This document shows positions 51,647 through 63,560 of a stretch of 64,000 nucleotides of DNA, one piece after another. The notes below the pieces were generated by a model. That model was not told the origin of the DNA, ran no database searches, and worked only from the letters and a program-made list of their open reading frames with translations. How positions within the stretch are numbered: the first letter of the stretch is position 1; each line of letters opens with the position of its first letter. Origin of the DNA: Lycium barbarum (lineage: Eukaryota; Streptophyta; Magnoliopsida; Solanales; Solanaceae); assembly GCF_019175385.1 (NCBI RefSeq), contig NC_083342.1, forward strand, positions 118,358,376 through 118,422,375. Direction: 5' to 3'. The position numbers and the translations under genes were made by a program.

Positions 51647-52311
51647 GATTGTACTAAATACTAATTAACGTTATATAGAGTAGAGCTGGACTCCGGTCTT
51701 TTTATACGGAACATAGCACACTGTGGTGACCAATGCTTTACGTTCAAATTTATGTCTGTTATTTCATCTGGGATGTACGCTAGAGAAGATTGGAGACTGG
51801 TTTGTGCAGTTTGTATTTAACTATAGTGTAAGTTCGATTTCACTGTAGTTCTTTCAGTCTCCTTCCCCTTCTCTCATGTAATAGAAGAATTTTCAATAAG
51901 CTTTTATGAAATCAATTTATGAAAAAATAACTCTTCAACGCTTATCATGGAAATAGCCTTTGATTGATCGAGGGATACGTTGACTAGGAAAATGCACAAG
52001 ATGAACAAGCAACTCCACATAATTTGGCATAATGGTAACAAACATATGTTTTTATGAATCCAGACACTTGAGAAGCTCCGCAAAATCTAGCATGTAACTG
52101 CTGAAAGATAGAATAGAATATATAACCTTGTCAAAGAATATGGACTATAATGCTCAATAAAAAAGAAATAGGGTTATTTTGAGCCTTAATCCAAAAATAG
52201 TGGACCATTTTGGACTTTTTCCCGTCATATTCTACAGAGCCCCCTGCAAAGGGGTCCTCCTCATTCATCTTCTCTCTCGAACAAACAGTGACTCAAACAC
52301 GGTGGGCAACA

Positions 52312-54276
52312 ATGAGGAGAAGAGCTCTCTGTATTCTGTCAAAAAGACCATTTTCTTCACAACCTGAAATACCCAGTTTGTATTCATTTCTGCAACCTTC
52401 AATTTTCTCCTTAAAAAGAACAGAACAACCTTCTACAACCCCACCAAAACCCCATGACCAAACCCCACTAACCTTAACACAAGAACACAAATCCAATCTT
52501 GAGTCCAAACTTCAAGATTCCATAAAAGAAAACAATACAGATGAAGCTTGGAAATCATTCAAGACCCTTTCAAATTACTCTGCTTACCCAAGTAAGTCAC
52601 TTATCAATTCACTCATCACTCATTTGTCATCACTGAATGATACCCATAATATAAAAAGAGCATTTGCATCAGTTGTATTCTTGTTAGAGAAGAAACAAGA
52701 ATTGTTACAGCCTGAAACTGTACATGTGTTGTTGAAATCAATGAGAGATGTTAATACTGCTGCTCCTGCTTTTGCATTAGTGAAGTGTATGTTCAAGAAC
52801 AGATTTTTCATCAGTTTTAGTTTGTGGGGTGATGTTCTTGTGGAGATTTGTAGGAAAAATGGTAACTTTGGTGGGTTTTTACAAGTTTTCAATGAGAATT
52901 GTAGGATTGCTATTGATGAGAAGTTGAGTTTCTTGAAACCTAGTTTGGCAGCTTGTAATGCTGCACTTGAATGTTGTTGTCGTGAGCTTGAATCGGTTAC
53001 TGATGCGGAGAAAGTGGTGGAGACCATGTCAGTTTTGGGTGTTAGGCCTGATGAATATAGTTTTGGGTTATTAGCTTATTTGTATGCATTGAAGGGTCTT
53101 AAAGAGAAAATTGATGAATTAGAAGGTTTAATACGTGGATTTGGTTTCCCGGATAAAGGGGTTTTTCGTAGTAATTTGATTAGTGGGTTTGTAAAGTGTG
53201 GTAATTTTGCGTCTGTTTCAGCAACTGTTCTTCAAGGTGCAAGAGAAACGGGTGGACAAGGATTATGTTTTGGAGAAGGAACTTATAATGAAGCAGTAAG
53301 TGGATTTCTTCAAAATGGGAGCATAAAAGAATTAGCTACTTTGATTGGTGAAACTCAGACCTTGGAATCTCCATCCATGATTGTTGAGAGATCCGTTGGA
53401 TATGGCGTCATAAATGCTTGCATTAATCTTGGGTTATTGGACAAGGCACACACGATATTTGATGAAATGAATGCTCAGGGGGCTTCTTTAGGTCTTGGAG
53501 TTTACCTCCCAATATTGAAGGCATATTGCAAAGAGCAAAAAACCGCTGAAGCTGCTCAACTGGTGACAGACATAAGCAGTTTAGGCCTCCAATTGGATGT
53601 TGCTACCTATGATGCTCTAATTGAAGCGTCAATGTCATGCCAAGATTTTCAGTCTGCATTTTCTATGTTTAGGGACATGAGAGAAGCAAGAATACCTGAC
53701 TTGCAAGGGAGTTACTTGACAATCATGACTGGTTTAACTGAAAGCCATCGACCTGAGCTCATGGCAGCTTACTTGGATGAGATTGTGGAAGATCCTAGGA
53801 TTGAAATTGGAACACATGATTGGAATTCCATCATCCATGCCTTCTGCAAGGCTGGACGGCTGGAAGATGCTAGGAGGACTTTCAGGAGAATGACCTTCCT
53901 TCAGTTTGAACCAAATGAGCAGACATATCTTTCTCTTATAAATGGATATGTGACAGTGGAGAAGTATTTCAATGTTTTGGTGCTGTGGAACGAAGTCAAA
54001 AGAAAGGTTTCAGCAGAAGAGGAGAAGAAGTTGAAATTAGATAATACCTTGGTTGATGCATTTCTGTATGCGTTGGTCAAAGGGGGCTTCTTTGATGCAG
54101 TAATGCAAGTTGTGGAGAAATCTCAAGAGATGAAGATATTTGTTGATAAATGGAGATATAAACAAGCATTCATGGAGAAACATAAGAAACTCAGAGTTTC
54201 AAAGTTAAGAAGGAAAAATCGCGGTAAAATGGAGGCACTTATTGCTTTCAAAAATTGGGCTGGTTTGAGTGCTTGA
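52312..54276 (+). CDS. Pentatricopeptide repeat protein, probably mitochondrial (At1g69290-like)
   Basis: An intronless frame of 654 aa from the ATG at 52312. A longer frame could start at 52210, but only the inner start puts an arginine- and serine-rich presequence (MRRRALCILSKRPFSSQ) at the N-terminus. Degenerate P-class 35-residue repeats are visible through the middle and C-terminal half, for example YGVINACINLGLLDKAHTIF, TYDALIEASMSCQDFQSAFS and WNSIIHAFCKAGRLEDARRT. The tail is basic (KLRRKNRGK). PPR proteins bind organellar RNA for processing, stability, splicing or translation. There is no E, DYW or SMR domain, so RNA editing or cleavage activity is not expected. Intron absence and length fit the family. 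The RNA target is unknown. Confidence 0.9.
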   Translation: MRRRALCILSKRPFSSQPEIPSLYSFLQPSIFSLKRTEQPSTTPPKPHDQTPLTLTQEHKSNLESKLQDSIKENNTDEAWKSFKTLSNYSAYPSKSLINSLITHLSSLNDTHNIKRAFASVVFLLEKKQELLQPETVHVLLKSMRDVNTAAPAFALVKCMFKNRFFISFSLWGDVLVEICRKNGNFGGFLQVFNENCRIAIDEKLSFLKPSLAACNAALECCCRELESVTDAEKVVETMSVLGVRPDEYSFGLLAYLYALKGLKEKIDELEGLIRGFGFPDKGVFRSNLISGFVKCGNFASVSATVLQGARETGGQGLCFGEGTYNEAVSGFLQNGSIKELATLIGETQTLESPSMIVERSVGYGVINACINLGLLDKAHTIFDEMNAQGASLGLGVYLPILKAYCKEQKTAEAAQLVTDISSLGLQLDVATYDALIEASMSCQDFQSAFSMFRDMREARIPDLQGSYLTIMTGLTESHRPELMAAYLDEIVEDPRIEIGTHDWNSIIHAFCKAGRLEDARRTFRRMTFLQFEPNEQTYLSLINGYVTVEKYFNVLVLWNEVKRKVSAEEEKKLKLDNTLVDAFLYALVKGGFFDAVMQVVEKSQEMKIFVDKWRYKQAFMEKHKKLRVSKLRRKNRGKMEALIAFKNWAGLSA

Positions 54277-55878
54277 TGGGACTCATATCTAAAATACTCA
54301 ACTTAACGTCAAACGCTAACTTGGATTTTAGGGCTTTTGATGCTGACACAGCAAGTGGCAAATTGCTTTTCAAGAAACTCGCCTGGTAAAGATTATGAGC
54401 TGCGGTGCTTGCTAAACTATATGGAAAGTTGTGATCTAACTTCCAAGAAGCAGAATTATACTCCGGGTAAAACGCCAGTCTGTTCAAGCCAAATGCTGCA
54501 GAAGCACTCCATAGACCACTATTCCGACCTGGCTATGATCAACATACTCTAGAAGGTGCTATATCATGAAACCTTTCTGCTTTGTTGTAACACACTTGTA
54601 TAAGATTTTTCCATTACTCTCAGTCGGAGAAATTGGCATGCCGAAACCAGAAGCAGTGAAAGAATGTACCCCCATGCTTGTAGAGAAACTCAACAAAATA
54701 TTTAATTTACTTACAAATGCATAACATCCTTGGTTGGTTCGTTAATCAGCAGCAGTTCCTTTTGATGCTGTTACTGGCCAAAATGTTGTATGGTCAGAGT
54801 ATTTTGTTGTTCAACTCTTGAATAGGTGTAGCAGATATCTGACGAGGAGCTTTTTGTGCCAGTACAAATTGTAAGAGTTGCTCCCTCTCTCTCTAGTGCG
54901 GTAAGATGTTATGAAGTTTGTTTTTTTCTTATAAGAAAAAAGTCATTTGTTTTTTACCTTCTTGGCTGCTTTTACAATTGTTTGATGATATGGATGCCCT
55001 TATGTTAAGTTGTTTTCTTGGGATTCCAAGAGAGGAAGCAGAGGATCAATTATGTGCTATCGAAATTGAACATGATTCTTCTGTAGTTGCATTGGTCGTT
55101 GCTGGACTTGTGTCCAAAAGGGAAAAGTTACCTGAAATTCAACTTTTGGTTCTTCGGTTAGCATGACTGTCGACAGCTGTTATTTATTACTTTGTGTTTG
55201 TTAAGCGTAGGGATGTAGGTAGAATTAGTTAATGTTCATCTTCAATCTAGTTATGCTGATTTCTATTGTGTAATCGTCGTGCTTGAACAGCCAGTCTGCC
55301 ATCTTTTTGTAGAAATGATTTAGTGACTATATAACTGAGTAGTGGTATTTAAAAACATTTTCGCTGCCTCTTCAAAAGAATCTGAACATTTGATGATAAC
55401 CTTGATTTGGAAGAACTTTTTAGAAGAGGAACTTATCAAAGCGTAGCTCTTTAGAGGAGGAGCTTCAGAAATGCACTTAACCTAAGAAATTTACGTAGCA
55501 GCATGTCACATTACTTCGTTGATGTAGTAAGGTTATTCATTAATGGGCATCAAGAAGATGCAGAAATTACAAAAGACTGCAATTTTTTTTTAGCTCCAGT
55601 ACGTACAAAACCTTATGCTAGACTTATGGAGCTAAAGGTCTAAAATCTGATCTGGGGTATTAACAGGGGAAAGACTTAGCTAAACAAAATAATTAAACAT
55701 CTAGCTTTAAGAGCATGGTTTGGGGTTGAGACTCCATCAAAACATCTGCAATTCCTTTCTGTCCAAGCACATCAAAGCTTGTCGCATTACTTTGTCATAA
55801 CTTTTAATGCTGTCTAGTGATCAACCAATGGATTAAATTTTGTTCCTGTTGTTTGAAAATGTAATCTCAATAACCATG
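54277..55878. other. 3' flank of the PPR gene
   Basis: Likely contains the PPR 3' UTR. A plus frame at 54918-55166 (83 codons, with IPREEAEDQLCAIEIEHDSS) looks coding-like in composition but has no recognisable motif, promoter or splice partner. Confidence 0.35.
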
Positions 55879-56029
55879 GGATTTGCTTTCTGGGTCGAGC
55901 TCGTCACACGGGGCTTGCCTAGTGCGGGTTATCTCTCCTGTGTGGTTTGCGGGCTATTACGCAGGAGCGGGGTTTACCCTGTGCGCACCCGAAGGGTAGA
56001 GGCTGCTGGTTCCCTTGTCATAAAAAAAA
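55879..56029 (+). mobile_element. tRNA-type SINE, 5'-truncated, 10-bp target duplication
   Basis: AATAACCATG at 55869-55878 is repeated at 56030-56039. Between them lie a body with GGGTCGAGCTCGTCAC, TTTACCCTGTGCGCACCCGA and GGTTCCCTTGTCAT, then an A-tail. The 3' part is a common Solanaceae SINE end. Length is about 150 bp. Confidence 0.82.
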
Positions 56030-56039
56030 AATAACCATG

Positions 56040-57292
56040 ATCATCCAATAAATTAATATTCTTAGGGGTGTGTGGGGGGGTGGAGGGAAATTACATGTTT
56101 TTAGAAGTTCACCTTTTTAAGTTTCTTGTCATACAACATTAATAAGTAAAAGAAATTAGTCATTATGATTAGTGATTGATGGACAATCCTATTAGCTATT
56201 CATTAGCGCTTGTTTTATCATTGTATATGAGTCCTATTTCACCCCAGATGATTCCTTAGGGTTTGGTTTATCTGAACTTCAGTGGCATACTCTGGGAATT
56301 TTTAGTAGCGGTGTCAGCCTATTATCGCTATTCGTCTTTGAGTTTAGGAGTGACTGTTTCAAGGTTCTCCATCATGTCTCAAATTGATATTTACATTATT
56401 TACAAGCGATGCCTACTGCTGGAAGTAAGTATGGGTATCTCAAAAGGACCGGAAGAAAGTATGGGTATCTCAAAAGGGAGAGTGTCCCTCATAGGTTAGG
56501 AAGAGCTTGTTGAATCTATTGTTTCTGCACGGGTGAGGATTGATGATACAATCAAGATCCCTTCTCTCTGGAATCTTCTGTTTCTGCTCTCAGTTTGTAA
56601 AGGGAAGAGCTTATTGAAGCTGGGAAGATACACCTAATTATTTTCTTCATTTTGTGGGCGAAATATCCTCAAGACGGACAGTGGTTTTGATAGTTGACAC
56701 GCTTTAGGCTAATTTCTGTTCTCCATAATGTTTCTGTTAACCTATTGTATGTATGCATATTTTTTAGCAAAATATTATTTACAGACGCATGTAAGGAGTG
56801 GTACATTGAGTGGAAAATGACAATAAGTTGAACAAACAAGTTTATTGAAGAATGATGAGTGTTTCTGAACTCTACAGATACAACTCTCTTGTATCTATTT
56901 CCTTTCTGGATGAGTTGTGTACTTACATATGTTTAAGAGAAGTGTGTTCTGTCAAGTGTTAACATTGTCATGCTTGGAGAAAATCTTGAAAACAAGGATT
57001 TTTTTTATGCCGCATTTACTATATTGTTGTAGTCCAATAGTATAATTCTACATTATAATTCAAATTAGTCACTAAATCCACTTTCATAGTGTTGACAGAA
57101 CTCTTGATTTTATTTGGATAGAGTCACAAGAACCTTAAGCATATGGAAAGAACACAAATTTCAATTTCCTATTAAGAATCTCCTTCAAAAAATTTATCTA
57201 GTTATTTTCCAAGAGTTTTTTTTTTTGGCCTTCTTCTAAAGGCATAGATATTTTGCTGTTCTACTTTATCTGCTGAGTGCACGAATGAGTAC
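56040..57292. other. Intergenic DNA before the intact retrotransposon
   Basis: No gene is recognised. A short tandem duplication of AGTATGGGTATCTCAAAAGG occurs at about 56427-56476. Confidence 0.45.
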
Positions 57293-58050
57293 TGTCATGG
57301 GCGGCTTTCCAGCCATGCCCCATGACCCCTTGGGCGCGCCCCATGGCGCCATGGCAAGCCTCTCAGCGCCTAGCGCCATGGACGGCCCCGTGGTCTCGGA
57401 CGCCCCAAGTGACAAGGTTGCTTCTGCCTATGTCGCCCCATCAATTTCCCTCGCGCGCGCCCCTGTGCGGGCCGTGCCCCAACGCGTGCCCAGCGCCCAA
57501 TGTCAGTGCAGCCCAGCTACAGTGCCAGCGCCCAGCACCTAGCGCCCGCGCCCCAGTGCGCGCGCGCACCGTGCCCTGCGCGCATGACAGTGCCCCGACC
57601 GAGGGTGCACATGGACCTGCTCTAGTTAGGTCTCTTTTGTTGTAATTATAGAGTAGTTTACTTTATGTAATTTTGGTTGTGTTTCTCTAGCAAAACCATG
57701 TCTAGCTCTATGACTTGGGTTTTTATTTTTAAAGCATTATTAGGGGGGATCAAACAATCAAAACTTTCAAGCAAGCAATCAATTCTCTGTACTGGTGTCT
57801 CTCCCCCTCGACACCGCTTGCTCTCATTGTAATCAATTTTCATTAATGCAAACAAGCTCTCTTTCTTTCTCATTCTCAATTCACTTTTCTGTTCTCTCAA
57901 TTGTTCCTGACATTGGTTTTCCCGCACGGCACTGACAGTCTCGTCTAGCGTGCGGAGGGGACCCCGGTTGGCGGATAGCAACTTTGGAATCTTCGGTTGC
58001 TTAGCCTTACGTCGCCCTTCCAAGAAGTCTCAGGAAGGCGCCGCGTAACA
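57293..58050 (+). repeat. 5' LTR of the intact chromovirus
   Basis: 758 bp. The first 340 bp are very GC-rich (runs of GCGCGC and CCCAGCGCC), unlike the AT-rich neighbourhood; the rest is moderate. A C at 57440 is T in the 3' LTR; I see no other difference. Confidence 0.97.
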
Positions 58051-58118
58051 GTTGGTATCAGAGCTTAGGCTCAACATCGGACGAGGGAACACGTTGCTAT
58101 TGTCATCATTTTCTGACC

Positions 58119-61100
58119 ATGGTGAACCATGGAGACCGCCTCTTGATTTTGGAAACGGCGGTCAACAGATTTCGACCCGTGCCTGAAAGGGTGGAGGACC
58201 TGGACCGCAGGATGCGGCAGGCCGAACAAGACATTGTAAACATTGCTACTGACACTGATGCAGCCGCACAGGCGGCCGCCACACAAAGAGATGAGGACCT
58301 AGCCCATAGGACTCAGGAGGCAGATAGATTGACTGCCATGCAAGTAACCATCGACAATTTGACTAATCAGATCAATGTTGTCAATGCTGCCTTACAAGGC
58401 CTACTCCGAGGAGGGGGCAATCCCATTGGGGGCGCGGCAAACATTGCCCTGGCACCCCAGAAACTCAAGATTCCTGAACCAAAGCCCTACCAGGGTTCTC
58501 GAAATGCCAAAGAAGTGGAAAATTTTATCTTTGACATCGAGCAGTACTTTGACGCTGTGGGCGAACTGGAAGAGCCAAAGAAGGTCGCAACTGCTGCCAT
58601 GTATCTACAAGGCGACGCCAAACTCTGGTGGCGTGTTAAATATGAAGCCATAAAAGCGGGCGAGGATGCCCTTGAGACATGGGAAGAACTAAAAGCAGCC
58701 ATCCGCTTACAGTTCTTCCCCGAGAACGTCGAGTATAATGCACGGAGGAAACTTCGGGAGCTCAGGCAAACGAAGTCAGTCCGAGATTATGTTCGCGAGT
58801 TCTCTGCCCTCATGCTGAACATAAGGGACATGGGCGACAAGGACAAACTTTTCACGTTCATGGAAGGCTTGAAACCCTATGCCCGCATGGAAATACAAAG
58901 ACAGAGGGTGGATACCTTGCCCAAGGCCATCCAAGCTGCGGAATGCCTCAGTGACTATCAAGTGGATGCTCGAAAGGATAAACCTCAACCACCAGCCCGT
59001 GGGGGATTCAAAGGGGGCCAATCCTACAATGCTGGCCCCAGCAGAAGTGGGGGAGATCGTAGTGCGACCAAATCAAAAGGTTCTTCCTCAGGCAGCAATA
59101 GTGCTGCGTCTCATAATAATGATCGGGGGCGGAAGCCCCCCTCAGGATGTCGTCATTGCGGCGGACCACATTGGAACAATGAATGCCCACAGGCACAGAT
59201 GAACGCCCATCAAATTTTGGATGATGGGACGGATGATGAGGATGATGCGGATCAGACAGAACCAATAGGTGCCTTCAATGCACTTGTTTGTTCCCTTTCC
59301 AGTGCTGTAGAAGGCACCAGTGCCGGCATATGCAAAAAGAAAGACCCAAGCTCAACTACCAAGAAGGGAAAAGCAAAGGCAGGCAACGGGCCTCCTCCCA
59401 GAAAGGAGAAGACCCTGATGTTTGTCGACTTGAGAGTAAATGGCAAGCCTATTAAGGCCATGATAGACACAGGTGCTACGCACAATTACTTGGCCACCAC
59501 AGAAGTAGAACGCCTTGGTCTAGTTGTTGGAAAGGGTAAGGGTCGTGTCAAAGCTATCAACTCGCCACCCCAATTGGTGGGCGGAATAGCCAAAGGAGTG
59601 CCGGTAAAGATGGGTCCTTATGAAGGCAAGTTCGACTTGCGGGTTGTGATCATTGACGATTTCGACTTGATAGTGGGGTTGGAATTCATGAGGCAAACTA
59701 ACATCATTCCCATACCCTATGCGGACATGCTTCTGATGATGGGAGCAAACGGGGCCAAACCTTGCATTGTCCCGTGCACAACCATAAAGATGGCATCAGG
59801 AAATATCTCTGCATTGCAACTGAAGAAGGGGGTCCATCGACAAGAACCCACGTTCCTGGCTACCCTTTGCAATGAAGAGATTGAGTCTTCTTCAGGCCCC
59901 ATTCCAACGCCTGTGAAGGAGCTCATGAAGGAGTTTGAGGATGTCATGCCACAAGACATGCCGAAGCGACTCCCGCCTAGGCGGACGGTCGATCATGAAA
60001 TTGAATTGGTGCCTGGCGCGAAGCCACCTGCCCGCGCACCCTACAGAATGTCACAACCCGAACTCACCGAGCTTCGGAGACAATTGACGGAGATGCTGGA
60101 CACGGGGATCATCGTTCCCTCCAAATCACCTTATGGGTCACCTGTACTATTCCAAAAGAAACATGACGGTACCCTAAGGCTCTGTGTTGACTATCGAGCT
60201 CTCAACAAGATCACCGTGAAGAACAAGTATCCCATACCACTAATGGCGGACTTGTTTGATAGACTGGGCGGAGCCACAGTGTTCACCAAAGTAGACCTGA
60301 AGACAGGTTATTGGCAAGTCCGCATTGCTGAAGGAGACGAGTCCAAGACGACATGTGTAACCAGATATGGCTCGTTCGACTTCCTGGTCATGCCGTTCGG
60401 CTTGACCAATGCTCCGACCACGTTTTGCACCCTAATGAACCAGGTCTTTCGAGAATACATTGATGAATTTGTGGTAGTATACCTGGACGACATTGTGGTG
60501 TACAGCAAAACGTTAGGCGAACACCTGGAGCACCTGAGGAAAGTCCTAACTCGGTTGCGAGAGCATGAATTGTACGTAAAGCTGTCCAAATGCTCTTTTG
60601 CCCAAAAACAGATTGACTTCCTCGGGCATGTTGTTGAAGAAGGCCGCATCAAGATGGACCAACAAAAGATCAGGGCTATCACAGATTGGCCACCACCCAA
60701 GGATATCCATGCCGTGAGGGCTTTCCTTGGCCTATGCAACTTTTATCGACGGTTCGTCAAGGATTACTCCCTCATTGCATTACCACTGACGGAACTCCTC
60801 AAGAAGATCACACCTTGGGATTGGTCGCCAAAGAGAGCAGACGCTTTCAATTCACTAAAAGCGGCTATGTCTAGTAGCCCTGTCTTGGCCTTGCCTGATT
60901 TGACCAAACCTTTCGAGGTGGAAACGGATGCCTCCGACTACGCCTTGGGTGGAGTCTTGCTACAAGAGGGGCACCCGGTGGCCTACGAGAGTAGAAAGTT
61001 GAAGGATGCAGAACGGCGCTATGCGGCTCACGAGAAAGAATTATTGGCTGTTGTCCACTGCTTGCGCCTTTGGAGGCACTATCTTCTGGGATCCCCATTT

Positions 61101-63047
61101 GTGGTGAAGACGGATAACACGGCTGTCAGTCACTTCATGACCCAGCCAAGTCTAAATGGCCGCCAGGCCAGATGGCAGGAGCTCCTAGCGGAATTTCACT
61201 TCAATCTGGAATACCGAAGTGGGAAGACCAACCATGTTGCGGATGCACTTAGCCGAAGGGCCGATCTAGCATCGGTATGCTTGCTCGCCACCCTCAGGGG
61301 GAGCGAAGTAGCTACCACCATAAAAGATCAAATCCAGGATCTTCTCACCAAAGACCCTTCGGCACAGTACTTGGTCGACCTAGCAGGTCAAGGGAAAACT
61401 CGCCAGTTCTACATGGAGGACGGGTTCTTGAAGGCAAAAGGAAACCGCCTTTATGTTCCTAAAGGAGGAGATTTGCGGAGAACTCTCCTAATGGAATGTC
61501 ACGATACTCTATGGGCAGGCCACCCAGGAGAAGAGCGTACCATGGCACTGCTACGCCGTGCATATTATTGGCCCCAGATGGCAGATGATGTCGCTCAGTA
61601 TGTGAAGACTTGCCTAGTATGCCAGAAAGACAAGTCCGATCGCTTGACACAAGCGGGCTTGTTGGAGCCATTACCTGTCCCAAAGAGGCCTTGGGAAAGC
61701 GTCTCATTGGATTTCATCACCGGCTTGCCCAAGGTTGGAGATCTCACGACTATCTTGGTCGTGGTTGATCGGTTTTCCAAATATGCTACTTTCATTGCAG
61801 CACCCAAGTATATATCAGCAGAGGAGACAGCTCGACTCTTCTTCACCCATGTTGTCAAATATTGGGGTCTGCCCAAGGATATTGTTAGCGATCGTGACTC
61901 TCGCTTCACTAGCAACTTTTGGACCCAGCTCTTTAAGTGCTTGGGGTCTAAATTGAGTCACAGCTCGAGTTTTCACCCACAATCCGATGGCCAGACGGAG
62001 CGGTTCAATGGCATGTTGGAGGAATACTTGCGGCACTTTGTTACCGGCTCGCAGAAGAATTGGGTGAAGCTATTGGATGCGGCCCAACTGTGTTTCAACT
62101 CACAAAAGAGCTCTAGCACAAACAGGAGCGCTTTTGAAATTGTTACCGGGCAGCAACCGCTACTCCCACACACTGTGAATGCCCCAAACATGGCCAAATC
62201 TCCACGAGCAGCTAGCTTCTCGAAAGAATGGAAGCAGAATTTAGAGATAGTGCGGAGCTATCTAGTGAAGGCACAAAAGCGGATGAAGAGGCATGCAGAT
62301 CAAAATCGCCGCTTTGTGGAATATCAGGTTGGGGACAAGGTGATGGTGAAGATCCCAAAGAGATACCTATTTGCAGGGGTCCATGACCCCCGCCTGTTGC
62401 AAAATTACATTGGCCCTCTGTCCATTGAGAGGCGCATTGGGAAGGTAGCATACCGGGTGGATACCCCAGCTTGGTGGAAGATTCATCCTGTGTTCCATGT
62501 CAGTCTTCTAAAGCCTTTTCGAGAAGACAAAGAAGATCCTTCACGCAGCCAGCTCACAATACCCAGTATCCGAGGCCCACAAGCAACTGGAAAAAAGATA
62601 GTAGAAGCCATCCTCAACGATCGAGTCATACATGCCTCAAGAAAAGATCACCAAGAGTTCCTGGTGAAATGGTTGGGATGTGATGCCGAAGAGAATACAT
62701 GGGAGAGAGGCACCAGCCTCAAAGCCTACAAGCACCTGATCGATGACTATCTTGCAAACAAGGCGCCGAGGACGTCGCCAACTCAGGTGGGGGAGAATGT
62801 CATGGGCGGCTTTCCAGCCATGCCCCATGACCCCTTGGGCGCGCCCCATGGCGCCATGGCAAGCCTCTCAGCGCCTAGCGCCATGGACGGCCCCGTGGTC
62901 TCGGACGCCCCAAGTGACAAGGTTGCTTCTGCCTATGTCGCCTCATCAATTTCCCTCGCGCGCGCCCCTGTGCGGGCCGTGCCCCAACGCGTGCCCAGCG
63001 CCCAATGTCAGTGCAGCCCAGCTACAGTGCCAGCGCCCAGCACCTAG
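58119..63047 (+). CDS. Gag-Pol polyprotein of the intact chromovirus
   Basis: A single 1642-residue frame. The order is: coiled-coil-like N-terminus and Gag (about 1-380) with zinc knuckle [14 protein letters not shown] at about 344; aspartic protease with DTGATHNY at about 450; reverse transcriptase with [10 protein letters not shown] and the YLDDIVVYS active site at about 788; RNase H with [10 protein letters not shown] at about 934; integrase with HHCC finger (GHPGEERTM...CLVCQKDK), then catalytic D, D and E in LDFITG (about 1197), VSDRDSRF (about 1257) and GQTERFNG (about 1294); and a chromodomain (about 1490-1545, with FLVKWLG and ENTWERG). Integrase before the C-terminal chromodomain defines a Ty3/gypsy chromovirus, which targets heterochromatin. 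All key residues checked are intact. The last roughly 83 residues are encoded by the 3' LTR. The start is the first ATG after the primer site. Confidence 0.95.
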   Translation: MVNHGDRLLILETAVNRFRPVPERVEDLDRRMRQAEQDIVNIATDTDAAAQAAATQRDEDLAHRTQEADRLTAMQVTIDNLTNQINVVNAALQGLLRGGGNPIGGAANIALAPQKLKIPEPKPYQGSRNAKEVENFIFDIEQYFDAVGELEEPKKVATAAMYLQGDAKLWWRVKYEAIKAGEDALETWEELKAAIRLQFFPENVEYNARRKLRELRQTKSVRDYVREFSALMLNIRDMGDKDKLFTFMEGLKPYARMEIQRQRVDTLPKAIQAAECLSDYQVDARKDKPQPPARGGFKGGQSYNAGPSRSGGDRSATKSKGSSSGSNSAASHNNDRGRKPPSGCRHCGGPHWNNECPQAQMNAHQILDDGTDDEDDADQTEPIGAFNALVCSLSSAVEGTSAGICKKKDPSSTTKKGKAKAGNGPPPRKEKTLMFVDLRVNGKPIKAMIDTGATHNYLATTEVERLGLVVGKGKGRVKAINSPPQLVGGIAKGVPVKMGPYEGKFDLRVVIIDDFDLIVGLEFMRQTNIIPIPYADMLLMMGANGAKPCIVPCTTIKMASGNISALQLKKGVHRQEPTFLATLCNEEIESSSGPIPTPVKELMKEFEDVMPQDMPKRLPPRRTVDHEIELVPGAKPPARAPYRMSQPELTELRRQLTEMLDTGIIVPSKSPYGSPVLFQKKHDGTLRLCVDYRALNKITVKNKYPIPLMADLFDRLGGATVFTKVDLKTGYWQVRIAEGDESKTTCVTRYGSFDFLVMPFGLTNAPTTFCTLMNQVFREYIDEFVVVYLDDIVVYSKTLGEHLEHLRKVLTRLREHELYVKLSKCSFAQKQIDFLGHVVEEGRIKMDQQKIRAITDWPPPKDIHAVRAFLGLCNFYRRFVKDYSLIALPLTELLKKITPWDWSPKRADAFNSLKAAMSSSPVLALPDLTKPFEVETDASDYALGGVLLQEGHPVAYESRKLKDAERRYAAHEKELLAVVHCLRLWRHYLLGSPFVVKTDNTAVSHFMTQPSLNGRQARWQELLAEFHFNLEYRSGKTNHVADALSRRADLASVCLLATLRGSEVATTIKDQIQDLLTKDPSAQYLVDLAGQGKTRQFYMEDGFLKAKGNRLYVPKGGDLRRTLLMECHDTLWAGHPGEERTMALLRRAYYWPQMADDVAQYVKTCLVCQKDKSDRLTQAGLLEPLPVPKRPWESVSLDFITGLPKVGDLTTILVVVDRFSKYATFIAAPKYISAEETARLFFTHVVKYWGLPKDIVSDRDSRFTSNFWTQLFKCLGSKLSHSSSFHPQSDGQTERFNGMLEEYLRHFVTGSQKNWVKLLDAAQLCFNSQKSSSTNRSAFEIVTGQQPLLPHTVNAPNMAKSPRAASFSKEWKQNLEIVRSYLVKAQKRMKRHADQNRRFVEYQVGDKVMVKIPKRYLFAGVHDPRLLQNYIGPLSIERRIGKVAYRVDTPAWWKIHPVFHVSLLKPFREDKEDPSRSQLTIPSIRGPQATGKKIVEAILNDRVIHASRKDHQEFLVKWLGCDAEENTWERGTSLKAYKHLIDDYLANKAPRTSPTQVGENVMGGFPAMPHDPLGAPHGAMASLSAPSAMDGPVVSDAPSDKVASAYVASSISLARAPVRAVPQRVPSAQCQCSPATVPAPST

Positions 63048-63555
63048 CGCCCGCGCCCCAGTGCGCGCGCGCACCGTGCCCTGCGCGCATGACAGTGCCC
63101 CGACCGAGGGTGCACATGGACCTGCTCTAGTTAGGTCTCTTTTGTTGTAATTATAGAGTAGTTTACTTTATGTAATTTTGGTTGTGTTTCTCTAGCAAAA
63201 CCATGTCTAGCTCTATGACTTGGGTTTTTATTTTTAAAGCATTATTAGGGGGGATCAAACAATCAAAACTTTCAAGCAAGCAATCAATTCTCTGTACTGG
63301 TGTCTCTCCCCCTCGACACCGCTTGCTCTCATTGTAATCAATTTTCATTAATGCAAACAAGCTCTCTTTCTTTCTCATTCTCAATTCACTTTTCTGTTCT
63401 CTCAATTGTTCCTGACATTGGTTTTCCCGCACGGCACTGACAGTCTCGTCTAGCGTGCGGAGGGGACCCCGGTTGGCGGATAGCAACTTTGGAATCTTCG
63501 GTTGCTTAGCCTTACGTCGCCCTTCCAAGAAGTCTCAGGAAGGCGCCGCGTAACA
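62798..63555 (+). repeat. 3' LTR of the intact chromovirus
   Basis: 758 bp, one substitution from the 5' LTR. Its first 250 bp also encode the C-terminal end of the polyprotein, with a TAG at 63045-63047. Confidence 0.97.
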
Positions 63556-63560
63556 GTACA

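Larger units (their letters stand above)
57293..63555 (+). mobile_element. Complete, structurally intact Ty3/gypsy chromovirus
   Basis: Two 758-bp LTRs (57293-58050, 62798-63555) starting TGTCATGG and ending CGTAACA differ by one base. A perfect 12-nt primer site TGGTATCAGAGC for initiator tRNA-Met is at 58053-58064, two bases after the LTR. The polypurine tract GGTGGGGGAGAA is at 62786-62797, directly before the 3' LTR. Flanking DNA shows GTAC on both sides (57289-57292 and 63556-63559), extendable to AGTAC if the last LTR base is shared. The total is 6263 bp. No insertion, stop or frameshift is seen inside. Confidence 0.97.

Noticed and set aside
54918..55166. 83-residue plus-strand frame after the PPR gene
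   Set aside because: Composition looks coding-like, but there is no recognised domain and no link to the intronless PPR gene; it may be a decayed exon or chance.
57658..58023. Minus-strand 121-residue frame in each LTR of the intact element (also 63163-63528)
   Set aside because: Identical in both LTRs only because the LTRs are identical. It runs antisense to the LTR, has no recognisable motif and overlaps the R/U5 region.
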